Shown here: piece by piece, positions 56,118 through 64,000 of the stretch | How the letters are laid out: each line of letters begins with the position of its first letter | How positions within the stretch are numbered: position 1 is the first letter of the stretch | Assembly: GCF_023715405.1 (NCBI RefSeq) | Contig: NZ_JAMBOC010000001.1 | Location: 682,001 to 746,000, forward strand | Source of the DNA: Solibacillus isronensis | GTDB taxonomy: Bacteria > Bacillota > Bacilli > Bacillales_A > Planococcaceae | Length of the DNA: 64,000 nucleotides | Direction: 5' to 3' | Translations under genes and position numbers: made by a program | The notes under the pieces: generated by a model | The model's database searches: none | Told to the model about the DNA's origin: nothing | What the model saw: the letters and a program-made list of their open reading frames with translations, nothing else

Positions 56118-58028
56118 ATGCGAATTACAAACTTATTAACCGCAAGCACGATTAAATTAAACATACAAGCAGCGACAAAGGATCAAATCATTGAAGAATT
56201 AGCACAAGTACTAGTAGATGCCGGCAAAGTTAGCGACAAAGCAGTATATGTTGCGGATTTACAAGCGCGAGAAGCACAGAGTTCAACAGGTATTGGGGAA
56301 GGCATAGCCATTCCACATGCAAAGTCAGAAGCAGTTTCTGCACCAGCGATTGCATTTGGGCGCCAATTAGCAGGGGTTGATTATGATTCACTGGATGGTC
56401 AGCCAGCAAAATTGTTTTTCATGATTGCGGCAAATGAAGGTGCAAATAATGATCATTTAGAAACGTTATCAAAACTTGCAACATTTTTAATGGACCCACA
56501 ATTCAACGAAAAAATGATGACAGCTTCGTCAAAAGAAGAAATTTTGGCAGCAATTGAAGGTAAAGAAGGTGTCGAGGTGGCAGAAGATGCTCCAGTAGAA
56601 GCAACGACGCCAATAGAAACTACAATAGGCAAGCGTATTTTAGCTGTAACAGCATGCCCGACAGGTATCGCACATACATTTATGGCGGCAGAAAAGCTTC
56701 AAACAACAGCAGCACAAAAAAATGTTGCAATGAAGGTGGAAACAAATGGTTCGGGCGGTGTAAAAAATCGTCTAACAGCAGAAGAAATTGCAGATGCAGA
56801 CGTAATTATCGTAGCAGCCGACACAAAAGTTGAAATGGCACGTTTTAATGGTAAAAAAGTCATCCAAACAAAAGTAGGTAAAGCCATTTACGAGGTAGAT
56901 GCATTAATCGACCGTGCAATTTCTGGCGATGTGCCGGTATATACGCATGAAGGTGGCAGAGACGTTTCAGATGAGCAATCAGAGGGAAAGGGCGGTTTCG
57001 AATTTTATAAACACTTGATGAATGGCGTATCGAACATGCTTCCATTTGTAGTAGGTGGCGGTATTTTAATTGCACTTTCATTCTTCTGGGGCATTAACTC
57101 ATCAAATCCGAACGACCCTTCGTACAATGAATTTGCAGCAATGCTTAACACAATCGGTGGCGGTAACGCATTCTTCTTAATGGTGCCAGTATTAGCCGGA
57201 TTTATCGCAATGAGTATTGCCGATCGTCCAGGTTTTGCACCTGGTATGGTTGGGGGTTTGTTGGCCATTACCGTGACAAATGATGCAGGGGCTAACTCGG
57301 GCTTTATAGGTGGTTTACTTGCTGGTTTCTTAGCAGGTTATATTGTATTGGGTCTTAAAAAGGTATTCGAAAAATTACCTTCACAGCTTGAAGGATTAAA
57401 ACCAGTTTTATTTCTGCCGGTGTTTGGTATTGGATTAACAGGTATTGCGATGATGCTAGTAAACCCTCAGCTTACAAAGTTATACACGGGGCTTACTAGT
57501 TTCCTAGAAGGGTTAAGTGGTACGAATACAATTCTTCTCGGTTTATTATTAGGTGGGATGATGGCAGTTGATATGGGTGGTCCACTCAATAAAGCCGCAT
57601 ATACATTTGGAATTGCGATGCTGGCAAGCGGTAACTATAACATTATGGCTGCAGTAATGGCAGGCGGTATGGTCCCTCCATTAGCAGTAGGTTTAGCAAC
57701 AACATTCTTTAAAAACCGTTTCACGAAGCAAGAGCGTGAGGCAGGGAAAACGGCTTATGTTCTTGGAGCATGCTTTATATCCGAGGGTGCCATTCCATTT
57801 GCGGCAGCAGACCCTGTTCGTGTGATTCCTTCATTTGTACTTGGTTCTGCAATCGCGGGGGCATTAACAATCATGTTTGACATCGCATTACGCGCGCCGC
57901 ATGGTGGTATTTTCGTAATGGGTCTTGTAGACGGTGGTCTTGGGAAAGCAGCACTTTACTTAGCAGCTATTTTGATAGGTTCAGCAGTAGCAGCTGTTTC
58001 GATTGGATTACTTAAGAAAAAGGCTTAA
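56118..58028 (+). CDS. fruA: Fructose-specific PTS enzyme IIABC
   Basis: 636 residues with IIA (1-145, His67 in AIPHAKS), IIB (170-270, Cys180 in VTACPTGIAHTF) and IIC (about 295-630, membrane helices, including GGPLNKAAYTFG and FISEGAIPFAA). Imports fructose as fructose-1-phosphate. GGGGGATAG lies upstream of ATG. Confidence 0.96.
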   Translation: MRITNLLTASTIKLNIQAATKDQIIEELAQVLVDAGKVSDKAVYVADLQAREAQSSTGIGEGIAIPHAKSEAVSAPAIAFGRQLAGVDYDSLDGQPAKLFFMIAANEGANNDHLETLSKLATFLMDPQFNEKMMTASSKEEILAAIEGKEGVEVAEDAPVEATTPIETTIGKRILAVTACPTGIAHTFMAAEKLQTTAAQKNVAMKVETNGSGGVKNRLTAEEIADADVIIVAADTKVEMARFNGKKVIQTKVGKAIYEVDALIDRAISGDVPVYTHEGGRDVSDEQSEGKGGFEFYKHLMNGVSNMLPFVVGGGILIALSFFWGINSSNPNDPSYNEFAAMLNTIGGGNAFFLMVPVLAGFIAMSIADRPGFAPGMVGGLLAITVTNDAGANSGFIGGLLAGFLAGYIVLGLKKVFEKLPSQLEGLKPVLFLPVFGIGLTGIAMMLVNPQLTKLYTGLTSFLEGLSGTNTILLGLLLGGMMAVDMGGPLNKAAYTFGIAMLASGNYNIMAAVMAGGMVPPLAVGLATTFFKNRFTKQEREAGKTAYVLGACFISEGAIPFAAADPVRVIPSFVLGSAIAGALTIMFDIALRAPHGGIFVMGLVDGGLGKAALYLAAILIGSAVAAVSIGLLKKKA

Positions 58029-58268
58029 TAATAGGAGGCACTTTCAATATCAAAGCAATCATTTGAATTTGTTTCAATTTTCCTATGCGTTGATGTTCAT
58101 TAAAAGTAATTTTACTCATAGTAAACTCTCGATTGGATGTTCCGTTTTTCAAATCATTGGAATTTAAAGATATGTTTAACCGTGAATTTGAAGAGGCTTA
58201 TGAGCAATTGAGTTAAATTCGAGATGAAGCTTGTGAATGTTTAAAAATAATATTAATTTCTTCATTTA
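58029..58268. other. Gene-free stretch with possible relic
   Basis: No intact gene. Around 58155-58216 a frame reads SLEFKDMFNREFEEAYEQLS to a stop, helix-like and possibly the tail of a lost gene. AT-rich otherwise. I cannot name the family. Confidence 0.35.
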
Positions 58269-58303
58269 GAGAGTAAACAGCTGGTCTGTATTACTCTTTT
58301 TTT
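58269..58303 (+). terminator. Terminator, second copy of the 11945 type
   Basis: GAGTAAACAG and CTGTATTACTC pair with a bulged A, followed by Ts. It nearly matches 11945-11985 in stem and loop. Region 58304-58514 after it shows nothing further except the likely promoter of the next gene. Confidence 0.75.
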
Positions 58304-58514
58304 ATATTTTCTGCTTTATCTGTTGTAGCATTAATAAGATTCGCTCCAAATTGACGCTATGTTTACTCAAAAGGCACTAAATGAACCGATTCGTTTAATG
58401 TCTTACTAAAAAATAAAATAATTATTTATAGGCATAGTATATTACTGGATTAATAAAATGAAAGCAGGAAGAAATTGAGGTGAATTTATTTTAGAAAAAC
58501 TCAGGAAAATTAAT

Positions 58515-58889
58515 ATGAAAACTGCTGTATTTATGGGGATTATTTTTTACTCTTTGACGATTTTAATCCACCTTCTTATTTTAAGCAAAATTATTCCATT
58601 CACATGGGTTAATGGCGGAAGGTCTGAATCATTCGCTGAACAGCTACCAATAACTGTTATAAATATCGTTATTTCTATTATTGGAGTAGTTTTTACATTG
58701 ATTGTCGGGAGAATTAAATTAAATAAATACAAAAGAGGAATAACCTTTATATGTTGGTTTTTTGTTGTACTTTGGTCCTTTGGATTTATACAACAATTGT
58801 TTGGAACGCCTTTTGAAAAAATGGTTTGTTCGTTAGTATTGCTTATTGGAGTTATCTCGAATTTGCGTTTGGCGATTGAAATAAAATAG
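58515..58889 (+). CDS. Hypothetical four-helix membrane protein (124 aa)
   Basis: Four hydrophobic segments (FYSLTILIHLLILSKII, VINIVISIIGVVFTLIV, ITFICWFFVVLWSFGFI, MVCSLVLLIGVISNLRL) and short loops. RBS is weak (GGAAAATTA). Not recognised. Confidence 0.6.
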   Translation: MKTAVFMGIIFYSLTILIHLLILSKIIPFTWVNGGRSESFAEQLPITVINIVISIIGVVFTLIVGRIKLNKYKRGITFICWFFVVLWSFGFIQQLFGTPFEKMVCSLVLLIGVISNLRLAIEIK

Positions 58890-58900
58890 ATGTAACTAGA

Positions 58901-58936
58901 AAAAGACGGTTTAGAGATATTTCTAAACCGTCTTTG
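58901..58936. terminator. Bidirectional terminator
   Basis: AAAGACGGTTTAGA and TCTAAACCGTCTTT pair. It ends the + strand hypothetical gene and the minus-strand oxalate decarboxylase. Confidence 0.88.
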
Positions 58937-58944
58937 TGTATGAA

Positions 58945-60134
58945 CTACTTAAAATCTTGATAAGTATACCCAGGGAATTTAACAACAGCCCATTTCTCTT
59001 TACGTAACGAGTCCATTAATTCTGGTCCTACATTTAAATTGCTACTTACGATTTGTTTAGGAACTAGCGCCATCCATTGTGTTAATGAAATATCCGCATA
59101 GTTAGGACTTTTAAATACTTCTAAATACCAAAGGGATTCATTGCCTGTGTTTTGAATATAATGTCCATAGCAAAAAGGGATATAGCCTACATCTCCTGAC
59201 CTCACATCGAAAGTCCGTGCTACTCCGTTAGCGGCGTATGCTGTCATACGACCTTGACCAGATAAGAAATACTGGAATTCATCATTATTTGGATGCCAGT
59301 GTAGTTCCCTCATTGCCCCTGGTAGAATTTCAACGAGCGCCACTGAAATTTCCTGTGCCACTGGGAAATTTGTTGAATCTGCAATACGAACTGATCCTCC
59401 CGGTGAAAGAATTGGCTCTTGACCAAGCAAACTATGTGTGAAATTTCTTGTGCCGAATGGATCTGGAATTGCCACTTCCTCAATAGGACCAGGAACCTCA
59501 CCTTGATAAATGTATTTTTCCTGCTTTGGAATATTTCGAAAGGCGCTCTCTGGTACCCCAAAGTTAGAAGATAGAACATCTTTTGGGGTATGGGCAAACC
59601 AGTCGGAAATTGTGAACGTATCTAAATCTGAAAACATTCCATTATCAAACATTAATAAAAATTCACAGCCCTCTTCAAGTCCTTGAATGGAATGGGGAAT
59701 ACCTGGAGGGAAGTACCATAAATCACCCACTCCTACATCGGCAATAAAGTTTTTCCGTTTTGATCGACCGCTGTAATTCTTGCTCTACCTACAGTCATAA
59801 AACAAAATTCTAGCTCTTTATGCCAATGTAGCTCTCTTACGCCACCGGGAGTTAAACGCATATTAACACCAGCGATCGTCGTAGCCACCGGCAGCTCACG
59901 CATCGATATTTGTCTCGACCAGCCACCAAATTTTAAGGTCATATTTGTATCAGAAAAAGAAAAGCGTAGATTTGGCACCGTTCCCGCATCCGTTTCCGGC
60001 GGTACAAGCATATTTGGGTTTTCTAATGCGCGTAAAATATCACGTGGCCCAGTATCAGTAGCACCTGCTCCGTCTTCACGTATCGGTTGAGGAATTTTGT
60101 CTGCAGATACCTTGAATTCAAATGGTTCAGACAA
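58945..60134 (-). pseudogene. oxdC: Oxalate decarboxylase (bicupin), single-base frameshift
   Basis: Two adjacent frames together encode a full-length (about 396 aa) bicupin like Bacillus OxdC, which converts oxalate to formate and CO2. The first half (IPQPIRED..., [11 protein letters not shown]) ends out of frame at TLLPM; the second begins [13 protein letters not shown]. One missing base in the 59744-59754 run (A5 or T3 on the coding strand) accounts for the break. Both Mn sites (HxHxxxE with later His) are intact. The active-site lid is SDLDT instead of SENST. Pseudogene or sequencing error is undecided. Confidence 0.82.
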
Positions 60135-60225
60135 ATCTTTACCTCCTATTAAAGATATGCATCATGGCAAGTGTACGATGAAATAAGAGAAATTAGAACT
60201 GCAAACCGTCATTGAATAAAGACTG

Positions 60226-60255
60226 CAAAAAGCCATCTGAAAAAATCAGATAGCC
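60226..60255 (-). terminator. Terminator after the minus-strand MFS gene
   Basis: On the minus strand GGCTATCTGA and TCAGATGGCT close a T-rich loop and precede TTTTT. Confidence 0.7.
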
Positions 60256-60281
60256 ATTGGTGCATGTGAATTTATCTGAAA

Positions 60282-61655
60282 TTAAACGGAATGGGTAATT
60301 TCAGCCGTTGATGATTGAGAAGAACTTTCTGCTTCCATAGCCCCACCTGGGCGATAAAAAGCATGTTTTTCCTGAACAAATAAAATAGCGATTCCTCCTA
60401 AAAGAGCGGCTGTGCCAAGAAGTGTAAAGTTCATTTGAGCAGACAGGTTCATTGTTAAGAGAATGCCTACAAATGTTGGTGCGAAAATACCGCCAACTCG
60501 TCCAAATGCCATGGCCGCTCCCACACCGGTTGAACGAATTTCTGGTCGATAGAACTGTGATACAAAGGCATTGCTAATATTTTGCACACCAATTGATGCT
60601 GCGCCAATAATCCCAATTAATACATACGCAAGTACTGTGTTGTTTGTTAATCCAACCGCAGCTAGTGCAAGTGCCCCTCCGAAATAGAGTGGTACCATTA
60701 CTTTTTTAAAGCCAAATTTATCCGTTAAACGCCCGAACGCAATCGTACCTACAATAGCTCCCATATTTAAAGCAACAACAAATAAAAGACTATTACTTAA
60801 ACTATAGCCAGCTTCAACCATTAGTTTTGGCAGCCATACGTTCATCGCGTAGATAAGGACGAAACAAGAAAAACAAGATATCCAAAACATGACCGTACTA
60901 AGTGCTAATTTATTTTCAAAAAGCTTCACAAGTGGAGAGCCTGGTGCTTTTGCTGCTGGTTTTGCTAGTACTACGCCTTGAGAAAATGACATTTCAGGGT
61001 TGAGTTTCCCAAGGATTTTCTTTACTTCTGCTTCTTTTCCTTTCGCTAAAAGGAAGTTTGCCGATTCTGGAAGCTGTTTTGCTAAAAATGGCAATGCTAA
61101 AAGTGGAAGAGCGGCAATCCAGAAAATTGGTTTCCAGCCCACTGTCGGTAATAGAGACTTACTGAATAAAGCTGCTGCAATCGCCCCGATCGAATAACCA
61201 CAGAAAATAAATGAAACAATGGCCCCTCTAATTTTTTTAGGAGCATACTCCGTAGATAGCGCAATGACGTTCGGCATAACGCCTCCTAGTCCAAGACCCG
61301 CAATAACGCGAAGGATTGCAAATAGGACAGGACCTCCTGCAAAAGGAGATATTGCTGTGAAGAGACTAAACATTACGGTACAAATGATAATTACTTTTTT
61401 TCTGCCGATTTTATCGGCTAAAAGTCCAAAAATAATTGCTCCTACTGCTGTCCCAGCGGCTGAATAACTCCCAATGGCCCCCGCAGTAACAGTTGAAATC
61501 CCCCATTCTTCTATTAAAGATGGGATAACCGATCCATAGATGACTACATCGTATCCATCCATAAGAATAATAAAAAAGCACCAAAAGATAATGGAGAGAT
61601 GGAAGGCGCTAAAGCGACTCCTATCAATCACTTCGTTTATATGTAAAGCACTCAT
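60282..61655 (-). CDS. Aromatic-acid:H+ symporter family MFS transporter
   Basis: 457 residues with 12 helices. DGYDVVIYGSVIPSL in helix 1 is the AAHS family signature (PcaK, BenK, MhpT), plus GLLADKIGRKKVIII. Transports hydroxybenzoate- or phenylpropionate-like acids. Downstream of, and with a hairpin between it and, the FAD monooxygenase, so the two probably take up and hydroxylate the same aromatic acid. Confidence 0.9.
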   Translation of the reverse strand: MSALHINEVIDRSRFSAFHLSIIFWCFFIILMDGYDVVIYGSVIPSLIEEWGISTVTAGAIGSYSAAGTAVGAIIFGLLADKIGRKKVIIICTVMFSLFTAISPFAGGPVLFAILRVIAGLGLGGVMPNVIALSTEYAPKKIRGAIVSFIFCGYSIGAIAAALFSKSLLPTVGWKPIFWIAALPLLALPFLAKQLPESANFLLAKGKEAEVKKILGKLNPEMSFSQGVVLAKPAAKAPGSPLVKLFENKLALSTVMFWISCFSCFVLIYAMNVWLPKLMVEAGYSLSNSLLFVVALNMGAIVGTIAFGRLTDKFGFKKVMVPLYFGGALALAAVGLTNNTVLAYVLIGIIGAASIGVQNISNAFVSQFYRPEIRSTGVGAAMAFGRVGGIFAPTFVGILLTMNLSAQMNFTLLGTAALLGGIAILFVQEKHAFYRPGGAMEAESSSQSSTAEITHSV

Positions 61656-61681
61656 TGATTAACACCTCTTTTTTAGAAAGT

Positions 61682-61723
61682 ACTTTAGTGCACAAACGCT
61701 TCAACGCGTTTGTGCGCTAAAGT
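61682..61723. repeat. 18-bp inverted repeat between monooxygenase and MFS genes
   Basis: Arms 61682-61699 and 61706-61723 (ACTTTAGTGCACAAACGC and its inverse) match at 17 of 18 positions around a 6-base loop. No T-run on the minus strand, so an operator, processing site or attenuator rather than a plain terminator. Confidence 0.75.
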
Positions 61724-61749
61724 GTGACGCGCAAAAAAATTTAGTTCTT

Positions 61750-63003
61750 CTATTTGGCATTTAATGTTTCGCGGTCAAAACCAGCAATCTTCTTATAGCG
61801 AACTGCAATTTCTTCAAGTTCTGTGTCTGAAATTATATCATCTAAGTTAGCAAAGCCGTTTGGTGCACGGTCTTCTACAATCTGCATCACCACTTCTGGA
61901 CCGTTTTGGCGATTCGTTAAAACAATATTCGCTGTTGCTTCTCGTCGCAGTGCTTCATATACTTTTAATGTAGTCACCGCATCTTGATCTTGTTGTTCCG
62001 CAATCACTTGTCCAAGGGCATCCGCATCTAAAATGGCTTGAGATGCACCATTTGAACCGATTGGATACATTGGATGTGCCGCATCGCCCAGTAAGGTGAT
62101 ACGTCCAAATGTCCATTGTGGAAGTGGATCACGGTCAACCATCGGGAATTCATAAACAGCTTCTGCTTCTTCAATAATTTTTGGTACATTCAGCCAGCCA
62201 AAGTCCCAGTTTTTAAAGGCAGGCGCAAATTTCTCTTTATCAATTTCTTTGTTCCAATCTGCGCGATCAGGCATTGTCTCGACATTTAATTCCGCAATCC
62301 AATTGACTAAAGAACTTCCTTGAGCAGCTGTATCTGGACAAATGGGGTAGGCAACAAATTTTTGGTCCTGGTAACCAGCCATAATCATTGAACGACCTGT
62401 TAAATAAGGTGTTGCTTCTGTAATCCCACGCCATAAGATGCGTCCGCTATATTTTGGCAGTCCTTCGTTTGGATAGAAGAATTTTCGTACAACGGAATGA
62501 ATGCCATCTGCTGCAATCATAATATCTGCACGATATGTACCTAATGATTCACCTGTTTTTTTATTTTCAAAATGAGCAGCGACGCCATCCTTCTCATTTT
62601 CAAAAGATGTTAAATGGTGACCTGTTAAAACGGCTTCTTCACCTAATTGATCCTTTACGGTCTTTAACAGGAGCATTTGTAAGCGTCCACGGTGAATCGA
62701 ATATTGTGGCCATTTGTAACCAGCGTTGATGCCGCGGTCTTCTTGCCAAATTTTTTGCCCAAATTTATTCACATACATTAACTCGGCTGTCGGTAAGCCT
62801 GTCTGTTCTAGTTCCTCTGCTAAACCTAAGTCTGTTAGCACGCGAACCGAATGGGGTAATAGATTAATGCCGACTCCCAGTGCTTTAATTGTTTCTACAC
62901 TTTCAAATACTTTTACAGATATGCCTGTACGGTGAAGTTTAAGTGCTGTAACGAGTCCACCAATACCCCCACCGACAATCATCGCTGTTTTAATTGTTGA
63001 CAA
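61750..63003 (-). CDS. FAD-dependent aromatic monooxygenase
   Basis: 417-residue class A flavoprotein hydroxylase of the PHBH fold: GGGIGGLVTALKLHRTG, the conserved DG motif ADGIHSVVRK, and GDAAHPMYPIGSNGASQAILDA. Closest in type to PhzS/salicylate-hydroxylase-like enzymes. Probably hydroxylates an aromatic acid imported by the adjacent AAHS transporter. Substrate not proven. GGAGGGATTG precedes the ATG. Confidence 0.88.
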   Translation of the reverse strand: MSTIKTAMIVGGGIGGLVTALKLHRTGISVKVFESVETIKALGVGINLLPHSVRVLTDLGLAEELEQTGLPTAELMYVNKFGQKIWQEDRGINAGYKWPQYSIHRGRLQMLLLKTVKDQLGEEAVLTGHHLTSFENEKDGVAAHFENKKTGESLGTYRADIMIAADGIHSVVRKFFYPNEGLPKYSGRILWRGITEATPYLTGRSMIMAGYQDQKFVAYPICPDTAAQGSSLVNWIAELNVETMPDRADWNKEIDKEKFAPAFKNWDFGWLNVPKIIEEAEAVYEFPMVDRDPLPQWTFGRITLLGDAAHPMYPIGSNGASQAILDADALGQVIAEQQDQDAVTTLKVYEALRREATANIVLTNRQNGPEVVMQIVEDRAPNGFANLDDIISDTELEEIAVRYKKIAGFDRETLNAK

Positions 63004-63196
63004 AACAATCCCTCCATCAAGGAAAATAGAATAATCTATTTTTTCTAATTATTTTTACTATTTATACATTATTGCATATGTTTGATTTGGTAGCTAGTCA
63101 CGATAGAGAATATTGTCGGAATTAAAAGATATTTATGTTAAATTTTTAAGTATAATGGAATTAGTAACTCTAAAAATACATAAGGGAGCGAAAAAA

Positions 63197-63352
63197 ATGG
63201 ACTATACTAAAATCTATAACGAGGAACTGATTGCCTTAGTAAAAGAGAAAATAAAGTCAGTCGGTGAAGTTAAAGCAGTGAAGTTTGTGAGAGAACAAAC
63301 AGGAATGTCCTTAATACAGGCTAAAAAATTTGTAGATTTTTGCAACGAATAG
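63197..63352 (+). CDS. Small L7/L12-like protein (51 aa)
   Basis: GEVKAVKFVREQTGMSLIQA followed by KKFVDFCNE is the L7/L12 C-terminal helix-turn pattern, in a stand-alone protein. AAGGGAGCG precedes the ATG at 63197; a longer frame from 63113 lacks support. Function unknown, probably not a ribosomal protein. Confidence 0.65.
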   Translation: MDYTKIYNEELIALVKEKIKSVGEVKAVKFVREQTGMSLIQAKKFVDFCNE

Positions 63353-63391
63353 ATTATACGTTATATAGATATTTTAATAAGGGGTGATTTT

Positions 63392-63676
63392 TTGGTCAGT
63401 AAAATAATGTTAGATGAAAGAGTAATTCAATTAAATAGCTATGAAGAAGAAAAAGTAAATGAGCTCTATAAAGTCTCAGTCATTTTTGACGTGACAAGTG
63501 AAGAATATCATGACATCGCAATGTTACTTTACAAAGGAACATTTGACGTTAAGATTCCTGAAAGAGAGATAATGTTTAGAGGGACGATTTATAACTATTC
63601 CACTTCTATTACAAATTTGTATGAAAAAGATCAGGTAGGACAGTATAAATTGACGTTAGTGGAAGAAAAGGACTGA
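63392..63676 (+). CDS. DUF3219-type protein (YkvR-like)
   Basis: 94 residues: TSEEYHDIAMLLYKGTFDVK and RGTIYNYSTSITNLYE match the DUF3219/YkvR family of Bacilli. TTG start with AAGGGGTGA upstream. Function unknown. Confidence 0.85.
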   Translation: MVSKIMLDERVIQLNSYEEEKVNELYKVSVIFDVTSEEYHDIAMLLYKGTFDVKIPEREIMFRGTIYNYSTSITNLYEKDQVGQYKLTLVEEKD

Positions 63677-63682
63677 AATATC

Positions 63683-64000
63683 ATGAGATTAAGCATATTG
63701 GATCAATCACCAATCCCATCAAATCAAACTCCTCAGGATGCATTAAATTGGTCAATGAAATTAGCGCATGCAGGGGAAGCACTGGGATATACAAGATACT
63801 GGATTGCCGAACATCATGATTTATCTGGACTGGCATGCCCTGCACCTGAAGTGATGTTAGGCTACATAGGGGCAAACACGAATCGAATTCGGATAGGATC
63901 TGGCGCTGTTTTATTGCCTCATTATCGACCGTTTAAAGTTGCTGAAATCTTTAATACGTTAGCGACACTTTTTCCAAATCGTATTGATTTAGGAATTGGA
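63683..64000 (+). CDS. Luciferase-like flavin monooxygenase, cut by window end
   Basis: Starts MRLSILDQSPIP, typical of the MsnO8-type LLM oxidoreductases, with YWIAEHHD and RIRIGSGAVLLPHYRP as expected. 106 codons are visible; the C-terminal two thirds lie outside. It follows DUF3219 by 6 bases, so is probably coexpressed. Confidence 0.88.
   Translation, partial: MRLSILDQSPIPSNQTPQDALNWSMKLAHAGEALGYTRYWIAEHHDLSGLACPAPEVMLGYIGANTNRIRIGSGAVLLPHYRPFKVAEIFNTLATLFPNRIDLGIG

Overview
The window comes from a low-GC, endospore-forming Gram-positive bacterium. Evidence: AT-rich intergenic DNA, strong AGGAGG-type ribosome binding sites, frequent TTG/GTG starts, an alpha/beta-type small acid-soluble spore protein, a three-SLH-domain surface protein, a GlpP-controlled glycerol regulon and a purine riboswitch. 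A Lysinibacillus/Solibacillus-like Planococcaceae is my best guess from gene content only. I see no rRNA, tRNA, CRISPR array, prophage or intact insertion sequence.

Layout. (1) 1-11.9 kb: one long + strand catabolic operon with an acyl-CoA ligase (cut by the left edge), an oligopeptide-type ABC importer with fused ATPases, an MBL-fold hydrolase, an SDR, two small MaoC-type hydratase subunits, a thiolase and a TetR regulator. It is a beta-oxidation cycle lacking an acyl-CoA dehydrogenase in view. (2) 12.2-21.8 kb: S9 peptidase, small stress or accessory genes (two of them broken), a polysaccharide deacetylase, then an ECF sigma factor and a membrane protein whose outer domain looks like a degenerate LCP fold. 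(3) 22-25.6 kb: guanine-class riboswitch and purine permease, two NUDIX hydrolases, small proteins. (4) 25.6-30.7 kb: glpD, glpP, glpF and glpK with terminator-type leaders and a candidate cre site. (5) 30.7-39.5 kb: palindromic repeat, SLH protein, LysM-CAP protein, a second acyl-CoA ligase, a PAS-GGDEF-EAL protein, SASP and small ORFs. (6) 39.5-47.7 kb: aromatic meta-cleavage cluster, with a XylR_N/V4R/PucR-type regulator divergent from a C-C hydrolase, an MFS transporter, an extradiol dioxygenase, an acyl-CoA-dehydrogenase-fold monooxygenase and a second MFS transporter. (7) 48-51.7 kb: YtxH-like protein and CstA, then three gene relics (YtxH tail, aldehyde dehydrogenase tail, LysE head) and an asparagine-repeat micro-protein. 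(8) 52.3-58 kb: ptsHI divergent from fruR-fruK-fruA. (9) 58.5-64 kb: frameshifted oxalate decarboxylase, aromatic-acid MFS transporter, FAD monooxygenase, two small proteins and the start of a luciferase-like monooxygenase.

How it fits together: regions 1, 6 and 9 point to use of aromatic or alicyclic carbon feeding acyl-CoA and dienoate pools. Regions 4 and 8 are the sugar and polyol core; HPr has His15 and Ser46, and candidate cre sites lie before glpF and inside the aromatic operon. Most worth a second look: the ECF sigma/pseudo-LCP pair, the HsaA/C/D-like mini-pathway, the relic field around 50.5-51.2 kb, the Asn-repeat protein, the oxalate decarboxylase with frameshift and altered lid, and GlpK lacking its regulatory histidine.
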